Counted from the first letter of the stretch, positions 1 through 11,815 are shown. The stretch is 64,000 nucleotides of DNA from Balaenoptera acutorostrata (GCF_949987535.1 NC_080071.1:21599032-21663031); one strand, 5' to 3'. Notes: generated from the letters alone by a model not told the origin. A program made the numbers and translations.

Positions 1-1960
1 TAAAATTCCAAGGTTTCCATTACAGTCTCATATGCATTTTAAATAAATGGCTTATAAAAATAAAAACAAATTTCTGCCAAATTGAATACTTTTATTTTAA
101 ATCTTTTGAAAATGCAAAATGTAATTACTCAGATTCTTCTAGAAAGGCAAAACCTACACACAAATCTTTCCATTTTTAAAACTGAGAGTAAACTATAGTT
201 ACCAAGTAAAACCTTATTATTGTTATTAACAAAATCAAAAATTCATACTAAAATATATCCTTCTTTCATTTAATATGTATTTAGTAACTTATGCCAACAG
301 TATTCTATTAAATGCATTTCCAAGACGGAAGAGTCTAAAAATATTTTTCAGTAGTGTTTATGAAAGAGTAAATGCTGCTACACAGTTCAGCCCTAGTTTA
401 ACATATAATAACAGTAAATATACTATTCTCTGTATTTCAAAATATATATCTACTTCTACTTCTCTCCAAACCATTATATGAGTACAACAATATTAAGTTC
501 TTACAAATAACTTCCTGTTTTAAAGCATACAATTTGATTTTCTAAAAAAAAGAAAAACTCTTGTCATCACAGGCTTAAAATAATTTTATATTCAACCATT
601 CATTTCAAACATTTGTAAAATCTTACTTTTTTCTATCTGAAACTTACAAGCACCTCAGTGTGTCTAAGTTATTGATTATGCAGCACAGTGACAATATGTA
701 CAGTGTTTACAATAGGTGTGAGACATCAAATGTACTTAACTACCATTTTCTTAAACTGCTTATCCTCTGTTGCTTGCCATTTATAATCTGCCAAATCTTC
801 TAGTCCTTTGTTGCATGTATAATTTAGAACCATCTGTTCTATGTGCTTTTAACTATTTAAACATTTTTCATCTACCTACAACTCTCATAAATGACAGGCT
901 CAATTCAGTCAAGCTTTCTATATAGCGTTTTACATAAAGCAAATTCCTAAATAAATAGCATAGCAGATAACACCAAATAAGACTGCTACAGAGATAAAAG
1001 CATACCACGTACAACATAAGTTTTTATGTGTTAGACAAACCTTTTCAATGTACTCAGAAATGTTTCTATTAGCTTTTTTTGAGTTAACTGTAGTCAATGT
1101 TTTTCCCCAACCCAGAAGACAAAGAGAATGCAAATTAAATAGACAGTTTCATGTCCTTGTTAGATGAGAAGTAAATATGCTGACTGAAAATGACTACAGG
1201 AGACAGAATTCCACTTTCCCATTCAATTTACAGTGCCTCTTATTTATATACCAGTCAGTGTATCATTAAGTTTGATCATGTGACCAACCGAACTTTAGTG
1301 AGGTGAAAAACTATTTTAGACAAGCAAATTAAAACACCAGTTTTTATTGTTTATCTTTTCATAATGGTTGACAAAGGGCATATAACTTGAGATTATAAAA
1401 TATATTTTAAAATCAATTCTGCCTTTTAAATACTAACTACATTTTCACCAATAGTTTTACTTAATACTGCTACTAAATTTTTAAAGTATCCAGTATCTCC
1501 AGGTATTTTCAATAGTTGTATCTTTTCAAATGTAAAGGCATATGTAAAAAATATAAGTTAATTACAAAAGGGGATCTAAGTCATCTAAAATAAGTATACG
1601 TAAATATTAACCAAGCTGATTAAAGACAAATACACAGAAGAGAGTCGAGTAAATAAGAAAGGAAACATGCTAATTAAAAATAACATTCAAATCCTTTAAA
1701 GTATAAGAAACATGCAGACAAAAGCTAAGTGAATACCAAAGGACACTATAAAAGTTTCCACCATTTTTTTGTACATAATTTTCCACCTGTTACCAAAACA
1801 TAAAATGTGCAGGAACTGAGGGCTCACTTTGAGAGAACTCAAAAATAAGCAGCACAGCTTATCGTCAGCCTGTTAAGTTACATGGTCCTTTACATGGTCG
1901 CTTAAAACAGGAAAAAAATTAAGCGAACAATTTACTCCCGGGAAAATTTCTCCATAAAGT
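1..1960. other. AT-rich unique sequence beside the CpG island
   Basis: No transposon family is recognisable here, which contrasts with the rest of the window. The composition is AT-rich with no long open frame. Two short minus-strand frames are peptide-like: 930-1133 (67 codons with a hydrophobic C-terminal stretch) and about 726-840 (ending in a TGA at 726-728). I recognise neither. The stretch could be an intron, a 3' UTR of a leftward gene or intergenic DNA. I cannot decide between these from sequence alone. Confidence 0.5.
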
Positions 1961-1965
1961 TTACA

Positions 1966-1973
1966 TGACGTCA
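1966..1973. promoter_or_regulatory. Perfect CRE palindrome at left edge of CpG island
   Basis: The octamer TGACGTCA is present exactly. This is the full palindromic binding site of CREB/ATF bZIP factors. It lies just left of the GC-rich block, and a second perfect copy lies at 3674-3681 on the other side, so the island is bracketed by two full CREs. Binding is inferred from the motif only. Confidence 0.55.
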
Positions 1974-2099
1974 CTGGACCCCCTGAACATTCCCTAAACT
2001 TTAAGTCTTACCCAGACACACTTTTCGACTTTCTAAGGCTTCTTTCCATTCCTTAAAAAATAAGAAAAAAAAAGAGGGACTTGGGAATAAAAATTGCCC

Positions 2100-2108
2100 A
2101 AGATGGCG
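2100..2108 (+). promoter_or_regulatory. YY1-type motif AAGATGGCG
   Basis: The sequence AAGATGGCG matches the core of the YY1 site that often sits just downstream of the start in TATA-less CpG-island promoters. Its plus orientation would favour rightward initiation near 2080. That conflicts with the stronger minus-strand splice donor at 3364, so the island may be bidirectional. Confidence 0.35.
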
Positions 2109-3192
2109 AAACGCTTGTTGTTTAGAGGGCAGAGGGAAAAAATGGAGGATATTGTAATATACACAAAGGGATAAATTTCAACAACTCGGCCAAGGACTGC
2201 AGCTGCTTCTCTCTTTATAAGGAAGCAACACACAAAAGATAAATACAGAGGGAGAGAAAAGAAGGGAAAATCTCCCAAACAGCAGGGCCAGCTCTGACTC
2301 TCCCGAACACTTCCTTCCTTTCCCAAGTCCCAATTCTAGGGTTCGTGGAACTACTTTAAGAGGAGAGGAGCCGCGAAAGGGAAGGGGGAGGGGGAGCAAC
2401 AAGAAGACTAGAAGACCGAAGAAGAGTTGAGAGCAGGGGGCAGCTCCCGGGGAAGAATTGCTGGGAGACAGACATTACTGTCGGAAAAGCTATGCTCCTC
2501 TAATCCTCTGCGTACTGAAACAGACCTTGCCAGGTATCCAGATCTTTTCCCAGTCCCACCTGCCCCCCCAACCCCGCCCCACCAGCTCACTTTCTGTAAA
2601 CTCCTGAGCTCCAAGCTACTACGGGAGAGAGAGCAAAAGAGGCCCGAATCGGGGGTGGGGTGGCAGGCGCAGCTAAGCAGTCCTACAGGGAAGAGGGGGC
2701 GGAGGCAAAAAAGGGCAGCAGTAGGCGGACGGGGGTTGGGGGGGGGTATCTTGAAACTACCCCGGCGGGGATGGGGGGAGCAGCGGCTATTCCCGGGTAG
2801 GAACGGCGATCGCAACATTGCCAGAGGTTATTTTTTTTGAGAAGCCAAACTGTTGGCGGCGACCTGAGCACTGGAAGCCGAAGGGAGGAAGGACACGCGA
2901 AGCCCCGGCGGCCGAGCAGGGCGGCCGGCACAAAGGAGGCGGACTCGCCACGGCAGCGTCTGCCCGCGCCGGCGGAGGCACGGCCCGCGGCCCTGCTAGA
3001 CCGAAGTCCCGCACCGGCAGCTAGGAATAAAGTTTACATTCTCCTGAGACCGCACCCCCCCCTCCCACCCAGAACCGCGCATCTCCGCGTCCTCCTCCCC
3101 CAAACTGCACTCGGGACCCCGAGCACCACCCCAGCCTTCCAGCCAGCACAACAAAGAGACAGACCGACCGGCGAGGGTAAACAGCCGCGGCA

Positions 3193-3223
3193 GGGCGAGC
3201 AGGGCGGGCAGGGCGGGCAGGGC
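3193..3223 (+). repeat. G-quadruplex-forming GGGCGGGCA repeat
   Basis: Consecutive GGG runs separated by one to six bases (agggcgggcagggcgggcag and flanks) make a short tandem repeat of about 9 bp. It fits the G3N1-7 quadruplex pattern and also contains SP1-like GGGCGG boxes. It lies inside the CpG island. Quadruplex formation is inferred. Confidence 0.55.
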
Positions 3224-3357
3224 GAGCGCCTCGAGATAAGCAACTCTGGAGTCTAACCCGCTCTCTGGAGCGTAGTTTCTCCTTTTTGGTTTCAACCGGC
3301 TTTACAATATTTGGAATTTTCATCTTCACCCGCACCCCTCACACCCGAGGATTTTAA

Positions 3358-3364
3358 ACTCACC
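3358..3364 (-). other. Consensus-quality splice donor on the minus strand
   Basis: Read on the minus strand the sequence is AAAG then GTGAGTTT, a perfect AAG|GTGAGT 5' splice site, with the exon ending at 3364. The upstream minus-strand sequence has no obvious start codon in good context, so this would be a non-coding first exon of a leftward transcript. A second, weaker minus-strand donor (CTGG|GTAAGA) occurs at 2006-2012. Confidence 0.3.
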
Positions 3365-3673
3365 TTTACTTTCGAACTGAGAGTTGCGGTGGATGGGATT
3401 TTTGCCTTCCCCAGATGGTTGAAGGTTACGATTTTTGTTTTTGGAAACCCCACCACCTCCTTATTTCTATTATTATTTTTGCAAGAAAAGTATAAAGAGA
3501 GTTGGAGTGGAGGTGAGATTTGTGATCGGGAAAGCCCTGGACGCCCTCCTTCTCCGTCTTCCGCCTCTCTCTCTCTGATTAGTTCCTATCCAGCAGCAGA
3601 TTGAAGCAGGAGATGATTCTTCTCAAGGTTTGTTCAGCAGCTTCACTTCTAGGCGAAGGCTTCATGAACCAAG

Positions 3674-3681
3674 TGACGTCA
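3674..3681. promoter_or_regulatory. Second perfect CRE palindrome
   Basis: Exact TGACGTCA in the context agtgacgtcaacc, at the right edge of the CpG island, 1.7 kb from the first copy. Two full palindromic CREs around one island suggest a cAMP/CREB-responsive promoter, but this is a motif-level inference. Confidence 0.5.
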
Positions 3682-3699
3682 ACCAACGAGGCTTCTCTC

Positions 3700-6600
3700 T
3701 CTCTCCTCTCTCTAACAATGAAAGTTGCTGTTAACAAGGGAAAAAAGAGAATTGTTTATACCATTTCAGTTCCAATAATAAATGACCTATCAGCTCCTAA
3801 AGTAGCCAGGGGAGGGAGGGGGTTGCTTCTTCCTCCCAAGAATCCTGTAGCTTTGAGTTTGCAGCGATCCTTGTCCCAGGAAAAAGTTAAGGAACTCAAA
3901 TGTTTTGTTTTGCTTTTAAAAGTAGAGAAGACAGAAAATAGGATTGAAAACGTAATTTTTAAAAAAAAGTACACTGTCGAATAGGGAGCATATATTAACC
4001 ATTTCTACCTAAACTTTTTTGTCTGTAAACTCAGAATTTGGTTAAAGTCTAAAAGCCAACTAATGTAATATGCCAAAAATTCGTGGATGTTTGGAACTCA
4101 AAATAAAATAAAAAGCTGGACGCAAAATGTTCCCGGGGTAAAACGCTACTGCCCTGACACCGGCAAGTTAAGCTGCTGTAATGTTTATGGATTGAGTTAA
4201 AATTTAAATAAAACGTTAAATAGTAAATCATTTTAAAGTTATAAGTTAGAACTGTAAAAGGTAACCTCAATAGTTTCTCCCCCCAGCTTCTGAGAGAGAA
4301 AAAAGAAAGGGGGGGAGGATAGCTAATAGTACGAATTAGAACACTTAAAAAATCAAGTTAAAACTGGGTAGCCCATTGCTCCATCTTTAAATTACACACA
4401 AGGTATGCTATTTGTCTACCCCCAGAATTTCTTCCAACTTCCTATTTTTTACCCTTCCATTTTCTCCCACCAATTTCAGCCTCCTGAAACCAAAAAAGTT
4501 AAAGATGAAGTAAACCCAATTCCCTCCTGCGGCACACCACCCTGTAGCTTCCTAAAAATGATTTTTTAAAAAGGGCCTTAACCTTGGTAACGCATTACCC
4601 AAGAAGATAAATAATTAAACATTTTTTTCATTGAGGTAGTGTTTTTCCCCTGGAACACATTAAAGTCTCAAAAGTCCATATAATTAAAACTTGCATAATT
4701 TAATTTTCAGGATAAAGAGCAAGTGAAAGGCAAGCTATAGAAAATTAATTTGACCATATATGTATATTTTGTACATGCATATGTGGATAAATGTATCTTA
4801 AAAGATGCTATTGTTTTATGTTTCCTCTTCAGCCACTGGCTGTGATTTTAATTGTGCTGGAGGATCTTCATTAGTATTAACACATGGGGAGATTTCACAA
4901 AGCTGCTTCATTAAGAAAAAAAAAAAAGCTTGGCAGACTAGGTCTTTTTGCATGCACTGAGAATGTCAGCCTTACCTCGGTCATTTGTAACATAATAAGT
5001 GCAAGTACAATGATTGCAATGCAGGAGCGCTGGGGGGAAGGGCAGAAATACTGCCTGTCTAATAGGGATATCTGAAAAGAAGGCTGCTCATTATATAGTA
5101 AAATGTATGCTAAAAATTAGTGAAGATGATGTCTCAGGAGACTGATGCTAAATAAATTAATGTGCTGATATGTTTTTAATTATTATTCTTGTAGTAGTTT
5201 ATTTCATTCTCAGGATTCACATTGAGCAGCAAAGCTGTGCTAGCACTTATTGATTTTTTTTCCCTGCCACATTCCCGGAATACAGATTTTAATCATTTCA
5301 CTACACCACACTCAGTAATTTCATTAAAAACTGGAAACTTCCATCCCCAGAAAAGCATTTAATTTCAATGACATACAATTTCAGTCTTAGCAGAAAACTG
5401 TCTCTACAGTAAAAGCTGGCCTAAGGTTCAAATGCATAATTTAATCCTGAGTTTTCCATGCTCTGCATTCCTTTGAAGCTATAATTTGAGTAACTACCTA
5501 ATAACTGTAATAAGGATAATAATTTCCTTATAATATATTATTAACTCATATTTAATTAACTCAGAGGCCAAGCTCTGTACATGTATGACTGGTCAACAGT
5601 TCCACAATATCAAAATTTACTAATAATGTTACAGAAGAAAAATACAGACTACAACAAGTGTGGAAAGCCAGCATTTACATATTACTTTAGCAAAGTAACA
5701 TATAAAAAAGTTCATGCATTTTATAGAATAGTGGTCATTACTCAAAACAGAATTTTAAAATATTTGGAAGTAAACAAGACAATTCACTGATATTTCTATA
5801 TGTAAATAAAGTATTTTAATATTAATATTTCAACAATCCATTTCTGACATTTTGCCTAATCACTAGCATTACTGTTGAAAATATTCAATTTTGAAAGGAT
5901 AAAAAGAAATAGCTAGATTCAAATTGTCTCAATTTTCATAAAGAATTCTCTTAAAACATTTCTCTTGAAATAAAGTTGTGGCAAACTTGAATAACTTAGA
6001 TGACTAGGATGTATCCTTTACTTAAATACTTTAAACAGTATACTGCAAAGCATAGTTCAATTTTTGGTTCCAATAACATTTTGAAATAGTACTGGGTTTG
6101 AAGATGGCATATTGGTTTTCCAAACAATAAGTTTCATAAGAATAGGTAACTTACATTGCCTAGTTTTTAGAGAAAAAAACCAGTGGGGGAAACTATTTAA
6201 CACAAGAAAACTCATTTAGTAATTTAAAGTTCGGATATATGCCTAATCAATAGAAAAAATGGTTCACAGATAATGAAAGTGATTAACTTATAGAAAAATT
6301 CACATTAAAAATTCCTATCATTCTCCTGGGAGACTTTAGAACCACAGTTCAAAAAAATTTTTAAAGAGAGTGTGTGTATGCATATATATATAATTTAAAA
6401 TTGAAGCCACATATAACACAAAGTTGTCTTTTTCCTTGGTTGAATGATGAAGTAACTTAAAACAAAATAAGACTTAGTGTCATCAAAGGTTAGAATAAGG
6501 GATAAAACTGGTGATAATGAAGAACTTGATCTTGGTGTCTTTAAAATATATTAAAACTATATTTTTATTATCATCAGGGCTCTACATAGTTTGAAAAATA

Positions 6601-7540
6601 TTTTTGCAACATTCTTAAAGGTGAAATACCATTAAATGAAAATCAATAATTAAAATAGTTGACAAATGAAAAACTCACACAGATTGATATCTAAAATTCA
6701 TAAAATGAATTTCTATATTTCAATAAAAAACAAAAGCTTCAGTTTTTATATTAAACTATATCTTTAAAATAATTTGTTGTTATTTGGTAATTCAAATATA
6801 TTAATTATCCAATTTAATCTATACCTTTAAAACTGATTTTTAAAAATAATGATACACTAAAAATTTGAAACTGGATTACTCCAGTATTTGATACCCACTT
6901 ACTAAGAAGTTGTGCCTAAATTATTTTTTAATATGATTCCTTCCCTTTTTCATGTTATCACATTTGATCATTTCAGAGATGACAACATAATCATAGAGCT
7001 GAGGGGGAAAAAAAAAGAGAAAATAATCACAAGTTTTAAAATAATTTGTCTCCCATAGCACTTAGTCTTCTACTTAAGATCATCATCTAAATCAATACCT
7101 GATCATGTACAGAACTGTAAAAGAATTTAATGATCAAATAGATCTTTTCCAATATAACATAATTATTTCTGAAATTCTATGTGATACATACCTAAACTAA
7201 CTACTAATACCAATAATTTAACTAAATTTTAATGCCATAAGCTAATTATTCCACCACTATAGACTAAATTGTTGCACTTTATTCTATAAAGCATCATCTA
7301 TTTTTAGGACCAAGACAGAACTTCTTAAACAGGCAGATACAAAGATGGACAGGTATTTAATTTACTACTGTAGGTATTGTACATGGACCTTCAAAGAGTA
7401 AGGAATTGCCATGGATAGAGAACAAAGTCTAGGCTGACTACAAACTACAAAAAGCCAAACGAAGGAGAGATCTTAATAGTAGAACAAGCTGGCCACTGTC
7501 ATGTCTTGTTTCTGTTTCAATCAGTACAGACTAATGAAGC
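3700..7540. other. Transposon-poor non-coding sequence right of the CpG island
   Basis: I recognise no SINE, LINE, LTR or DNA transposon and no long reading frame. Parts with mixed composition and little simple repeat (about 4820-5090 and 5180-5420) look like possible conserved non-coding elements, but conservation cannot be judged from one sequence. Confidence 0.4.
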
Positions 7541-7544
7541 TTTA

Positions 7545-8390
7545 TTTGTTTTCATTCACTGAACAAACATTTGAGTGCTTGCTGTATGCTGTGCACTCTG
7601 CTAGAGGCTGGAAAAACATGAAAAGCTCACATTCTGGTTGATGTTGAAAGTGTGAAATTCCTGGGAGATTAAAGACTCACAAAAATCACATTATAAAGAT
7701 ACAAATAATAAAAGTTTTGTGAGAATAAAGAGGATGGGGCAACTAATTCTGACTGAGAGTCTATAAAAAGCTTTATCAAAGAAATGCCATTTGAACTGCA
7801 TCTCAAATACTGAGAGCTTACCAGGCAAGGAAGGCAGAAGCAGATTCTAAGTGAAAGAAACCATAAATTTAAATGCAAAGAGCTACTAGGTGTGATGTCC
7901 ATCCACTAGTGAGAAATTCATTGTAACAGGAATATTCAGTGTGAGGTGTGGAATAACAGGAACTAAGGAGGAAAAGGAGGCTAGGACCTGAGAGTGAAAG
8001 GCCTTATGTACCATGGTTGAATTTATCCTGAGAACCAACAAAGGTCAGCAAAGAAGTGAAATGATCAACCTTATTTTTAGGGAAAAATAACTGTGTAGGC
8101 AGTGCAGATGATAGGCTGTAGTATGAAGAGATTGCTTAACAGCCCATGAGAAAAGGGGTAAGAGACAGTGGTATTGGAGGTTTAAAGCCAGACATTTTTG
8201 AGGTAAAATGTGGATTTTGTGACCAACTGAAGACAGAGTTAAAGGAAAGGAAGGACTAAAGGAAAACTAGAGAGGTTTCTGGCTTAGGGAACTGGGTAAA
8301 TGCTGCAGTCATTTAGTAAGGTCCAGAATACATAAGGTAAAACAAATCATAAGGTAGTCTGGAATTAGACCTTGAATTTATGCTTTATAA
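7545..8390 (+). repeat. Ancient mammal-wide interspersed repeat, family not named
   Basis: It begins with 'cattcactgaacaaacattt' followed by a gtgcactctgctagaggctgg-like stretch, then a passage about gaaaggccttatgtaccatgg and a 'gtgaaatgatcaacc' segment. The same order of segments recurs in the copy at 18700-20600. Divergence is high, so it is an old insertion. I recognise the pattern but not with certainty the family name. Confidence 0.5.
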
Positions 8391-8391
8391 G

Positions 8392-8518
8392 TTTTTTGTT
8401 GTTTTTTCTGCCACGCTGCGCAGCATATGGGATCTTAGTTCCCTGACCAGGGATCGAATCCGCACCCTCTGCATTGGAAGCGCAGAGTCTTAACCATTGG
8501 ATCGCCAGGGAAGTCCCC
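8392..8518 (-). mobile_element. CHR-type SINE, short form
   Basis: The minus-strand element starts at the right with ggggacttccctggcgatcc, carries the B-box-like gattcgatccctggtcaggg, and ends at a T-rich tail on the left (8391-8408). This is the tRNA-derived head of the cetacean/hippo CHR family without the long 3' arm. No clean target duplication is visible. Confidence 0.8.
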
Positions 8519-8543
8519 ATAGGTCATTTTTAAATGGGATTAT

Positions 8544-8692
8544 TAAAATCAACTGGACAGCTTTTTCAAAATATACATACCCAGGCCCAATATCTAGAGA
8601 TTCACTAGGTCTGGGTGGGGGCCTAGTATTTATTTCCTTTTTTTTAAAAAAACTCTGATGGTGCTTCTAATAAACACTGCTGATTAAGAATG
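8544..8692 (+). mobile_element. MER20-like hAT DNA transposon fragment
   Basis: The segment runs aatcaactggacagcttttt, then acccaggcccaatatctag, then gattcactaggtctgggtgg, then ctctgatggtgcttctaat. This order matches MER20-type non-autonomous hAT elements. It is divergent and truncated at its right side, where a CHR SINE has inserted. Confidence 0.5.
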
Positions 8693-8699
8693 CTGTTAT

Positions 8700-8852
8700 G
8701 TGACTTCCCTGGTGGTTCAGTGGTTAAGATTCCACCCTTCCACTACAGGGGGCATGGGTTTGATCCCTGGTCGGGGAACTAAAATCCTGCATGCCATGCC
8801 ACAAGGCACACACCACCACCACCACCCCCCCGCCCAAAAAAAAAAAAAAAAA
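8700..8852 (+). mobile_element. CHR-type SINE, short form, with target duplication
   Basis: The head tgacttccctggtggttcag is followed by gtttgatccctggtcgggga (B box region), a (CAC)n/C-rich stretch and an A19 tail. The flanks carry a 14-bp duplication with one mismatch, aagaatgctgttat at 8686-8699 and aagaacgctgttat at 8853-8866, which marks L1-driven insertion. Confidence 0.88.
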
Positions 8853-8879
8853 AAGAACGCTGTTATAAGCACAAGTTGG

Positions 8880-10800
8880 TTATAAAATTCATTTGGAATA
8901 AAAAAAACAAGAAAAGCACAGAAAACTCTGAAAAAGAGCATTGGGAGTAGGGGGAGGGTATAATATCAGATATTAAAATGTGCTATAAAGGCTTAATAAT
9001 TTAACAGTGGCATTGGCACATGAAATAAAAAGACCAATAAACACAATAGAAAGTTGAGAAATTACCCAAGTGCATATGGAAATTTAACTTAGACAAAAGC
9101 TGTATCTCAAAGCAGTAAGGAGGAGATGGACGTTTTCATAAGTGACGTTGGGATAACTGGGTAGTCATAAGGAAAATGACGAATTTGGATCTGTTCCAAG
9201 AATAAATTTCCAAAAGATCAGATATTTAAATATAAAAATTTGAACCATACAAGTACTAGGAGAAATTATGGGTCAATTCCTCTATAGTTGAAGAGTAGGG
9301 AAAACGTCCCTAACAATGGTCAAAACTAGATGCAGTAAAGTGAAATATCGGGAAATCTCAATATGTAAAAATAAAAAGCTTTTGTATTGTGAAAAAGAAA
9401 AAAATACTGCAAGTGAAGTATAAAGACAAATGAGAAACTGTGAAAAAAATCTGTAACATATCAGAGATAATTTAATAACCCTACATATAAAGAGTATCTA
9501 AAAATGAATAAAACACCAACACCCTGAGAGAAAAATGGCAAGAGATATGAACAGACATTTCACAGGAAAAGAAATGCAAATGCCCCTTAAATAGAAACAT
9601 TCTCAACCTTGTTCATAAGAGAAATGCAAATTAAGAATCACTGAGATACTATGTCTCGCCCAACAAATTGGCAAAAATCCAAAAGTTTCACAACACAGCC
9701 TGTTAGTGAGGCAGTTGTGGGGAAAAGGAACACTCTCAAATATTCTTTGTTAGAGTGAAAAATAGAAAAACTCCAAAGAGAGAGAATTTTACGGTATCTA
9801 GCAAAGTTACATATGCATTTATTTTGTGTCTAGCAAATCCCACTTCCAAGAATCTGACCAAAACTGAAAAAATACAAAATAAGTATATAAGAAAATATAC
9901 ATTGAAGCACTATTTCTTATAGCAAAAGTCTGCATGAAAATTAATAGAGAAACCTCACTAAAATGGAGTCTGAAGGCCAAAAGAGGGAGCCCATGTACCA
10001 GTCAAGGTCCATACAGATCCCAATAGGAAAAGACATACCATGCATCTCCAGCTGGAAGTGACACTGTTTTACTTACTACAAATGCCAGCAGAAGGAAGAA
10101 AGATCTCTTCCTTGCCTGGCAACAGCTCAGCCAATGAAACTGTCACAACTCAGCCAATTAAGAGCCATTATACTTTGAATTCCCAGTTTCCTCCAATGGA
10201 CTTTTTGTTTATCAACATCTTTCCCAACTTCCCCTTCTCCTCTATAAAAGTTTTCTTTCCTTTGCTTTATTGGACTTGCATGTGGTTCACATAGTTGCAT
10301 GCCACGAATTGCAATTCTTTGCTGCTCCCAAATAAACCCATTTTGCTGGTAAAATAACTGGCCGTTTATTGTTTTAGGTTAACATCTGGAAATAACACAA
10401 ATGTCCATCATAGGGAAATGGCTGAATTAATTACGGTACACACAGCGAAGTACTATGCAATTTTTAAAAAGGAATAAAGAATATATGCAATATAAAGTAT
10501 TTCACTGTCAGCTCCAGTATTTTGTTAAGTAAAAAAAATCAAAGTAGAGAAAAGCATCTATGGCATGCTACCATTCATCTGTATATGTATTTCACTTTTT
10601 AAATAAAATGAAAAGTCAAAACCTTAAAACACGTGGTTACCTGTAGAAAGGAAAGGAGCAGGGTAGTAAAGATAGAATAGTAGGAAGGTTTCTCATAAAA
10701 ATGTGATTTTGGAAACATAAAATAATTTTCATAAATATAAAACAAAAATACATTAAATTTTAAAAGCAATCCCATCTAAATGAAACAAATGAACTTAATT
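8880..10800 (+). mobile_element. Old L1 3' half (ORF2 C-terminal region and 3' part), interrupted
   Basis: The sequence follows the plus-strand order of L1 ORF2: 'attcatttggaataaaaaaa', then 'caccaacaccctgagagaaa' at 9520, then 'gaaatgcaaattaagaatca' near 9630, then 'caaatgtccatcatagggaa' near 10400. All frames are broken. A solo LTR has inserted at 9935-10384. It is an ancient, inactive copy. Confidence 0.7.
9935..10384 (+). mobile_element. Solo LTR of an endogenous retrovirus (probably ERV1-class)
   Basis: A 450-bp element begins with TG and ends with CA and interrupts an old L1 cleanly. It is flanked by tctgca (9929-9934) and tctgga (10385-10390), a 4-6 bp target duplication. It contains a TATA box (ctataaaag near 10242) and, about 90 bp downstream, an AATAAA signal, giving a U3-R-U5 order in plus orientation. 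No internal gag, pol or env sequence remains, so this is the product of LTR-LTR recombination. The exact family is not assigned. Confidence 0.75.
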
Positions 10801-11690
10801 GTATATGGACTTGGTGGCATAACCATACAGAGAAGAATATCCTAAGTGACTTTAAACACAGTAATTTTTTAAAATCACATACAAACACAATAATTTAACA
10901 GTACTTTCCTCATAGGATTTAAACTAAGAAAATGAACTTTAAAGAAGCAACAAAATAGGAACTTAATTTGTTATCATTAGCCATAGTTTTGTGGTATTAT
11001 TGGTGGTGTTATTGTAATATTATTGTATGCATGGTCTGAGAAAAAGAAAATGGATAATTAAGTTGGTGTTTTTGATGTGGGACAAAAAAGAAACATGTAA
11101 AATCAATGAGTTACATAAAAATTCTGTGATCATGAATTTGAACTGGATGTATTAGAATGAACTCATCACATATTTTATATTTAAAAATATATATTTCTTA
11201 GTTCTGCCCACTGTAAATGCCTAAAAACAGGGACTACTTCAGTAGCAACAAGCACATACTTATGTTTCCAATTAGGGACACTAAACATCATTTGCCCCTG
11301 AAACAAATTCCTTGAAGCAAAGGTTGATTCTAGGTTTGGGATAGGTAATGGCCAAGATAAGCCTAAAATACCCTATCATACCTTTAAGCATGAAAACTAT
11401 CAAAGATTATTGGGGTCATATAAAAAGGACTTGAGAGTAAATTTGAAGAACCCAACTTGAATTGGCTCCCACTGGCCAAAGATGAGACAATTTGAACTTG
11501 TTAAGAATAACTACAATAGATTGAAACATAACAAATATATCTTAAGACATGAGTTCATAATGATACTTAAAAAACACATTGTTCACCTTTGAAGAATGCT
11601 AGGGAACCAACTCATTACTTTGAAAACTGGTAAATAAAGGAAACAAATTAAGACTTTATTCAACATTTCATATCAAATGTACCTTAGGAA
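10801..11690. other. No feature recognised
   Basis: AT-rich sequence without an open frame. The part from about 11400 to 11690 has the look of a very old interspersed repeat, but I cannot match it to a family. Confidence 0.3.
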
Positions 11691-11699
11691 ACCTAGTTT

Positions 11700-11815
11700 G
11701 AAATTGTGTTTGTATATATACATATATATGTATGAATGAAGGTCTGTATATGTATTATATGTATATATGTATGTATATGTACATACGTATATATACATAT
11801 ATATATATCTCTTAA
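11700..11815. repeat. Imperfect TATATG/TATA microsatellite
   Basis: About 115 bp of alternating ta, tatg and cata units (for example tatatgtatatatgtatgta), interrupted by a short unique stretch near 11735. It is an AT-rich simple repeat expected to be length-polymorphic. Confidence 0.75.

Larger units (their letters stand above)
2030..3660. promoter_or_regulatory. CpG island, probable promoter / first-exon region of an unidentified gene
   Basis: GC content and CpG density rise sharply, most strongly at 2400-3300, with CpG-rich runs such as gcggccgagcagggcgg near 2909 and a cluster around 2940-3010. Long overlapping open frames occur on both strands, as expected in GC-rich DNA, and none resembles a protein I know. 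Typical promoter features are present: CREs at both edges, an AAGATGGCG YY1-type motif at 2100, G-rich and C-rich tracts (2384-2397, 2562-2582, 2734-2750), and CT-rich runs at 3567-3585 and 3693-3718. Splice-donor-like sites exist on both strands (minus at 3358-3364, plus near 3512), so the direction of transcription is unresolved. A bidirectional promoter is possible. Confidence 0.7.

Noticed and set aside
2408..3335. Several long overlapping open frames on both strands in the CpG island
   Set aside because: GC-rich DNA has few stop codons. The predicted peptides are Pro/Arg/Gly-rich, overlap in every frame and resemble no known protein.
8700..8790. tRNA gene in the SINE head
   Set aside because: The A- and B-box-like blocks belong to the tRNA-derived SINE head. 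No complete cloverleaf or anticodon arm is preserved, and about 18 other copies exist in the window.
8717..8941. Frames running through CHR SINEs (also 24575-25117, 26931-27243, 42310-42652, 45132-45317, 53150-53404, 58691-59189, 62690-63339)
   Set aside because: They encode the same GSRAQLLRGMWDLP-type peptide in many places, which is translation of the SINE on one strand or the other, not a gene.
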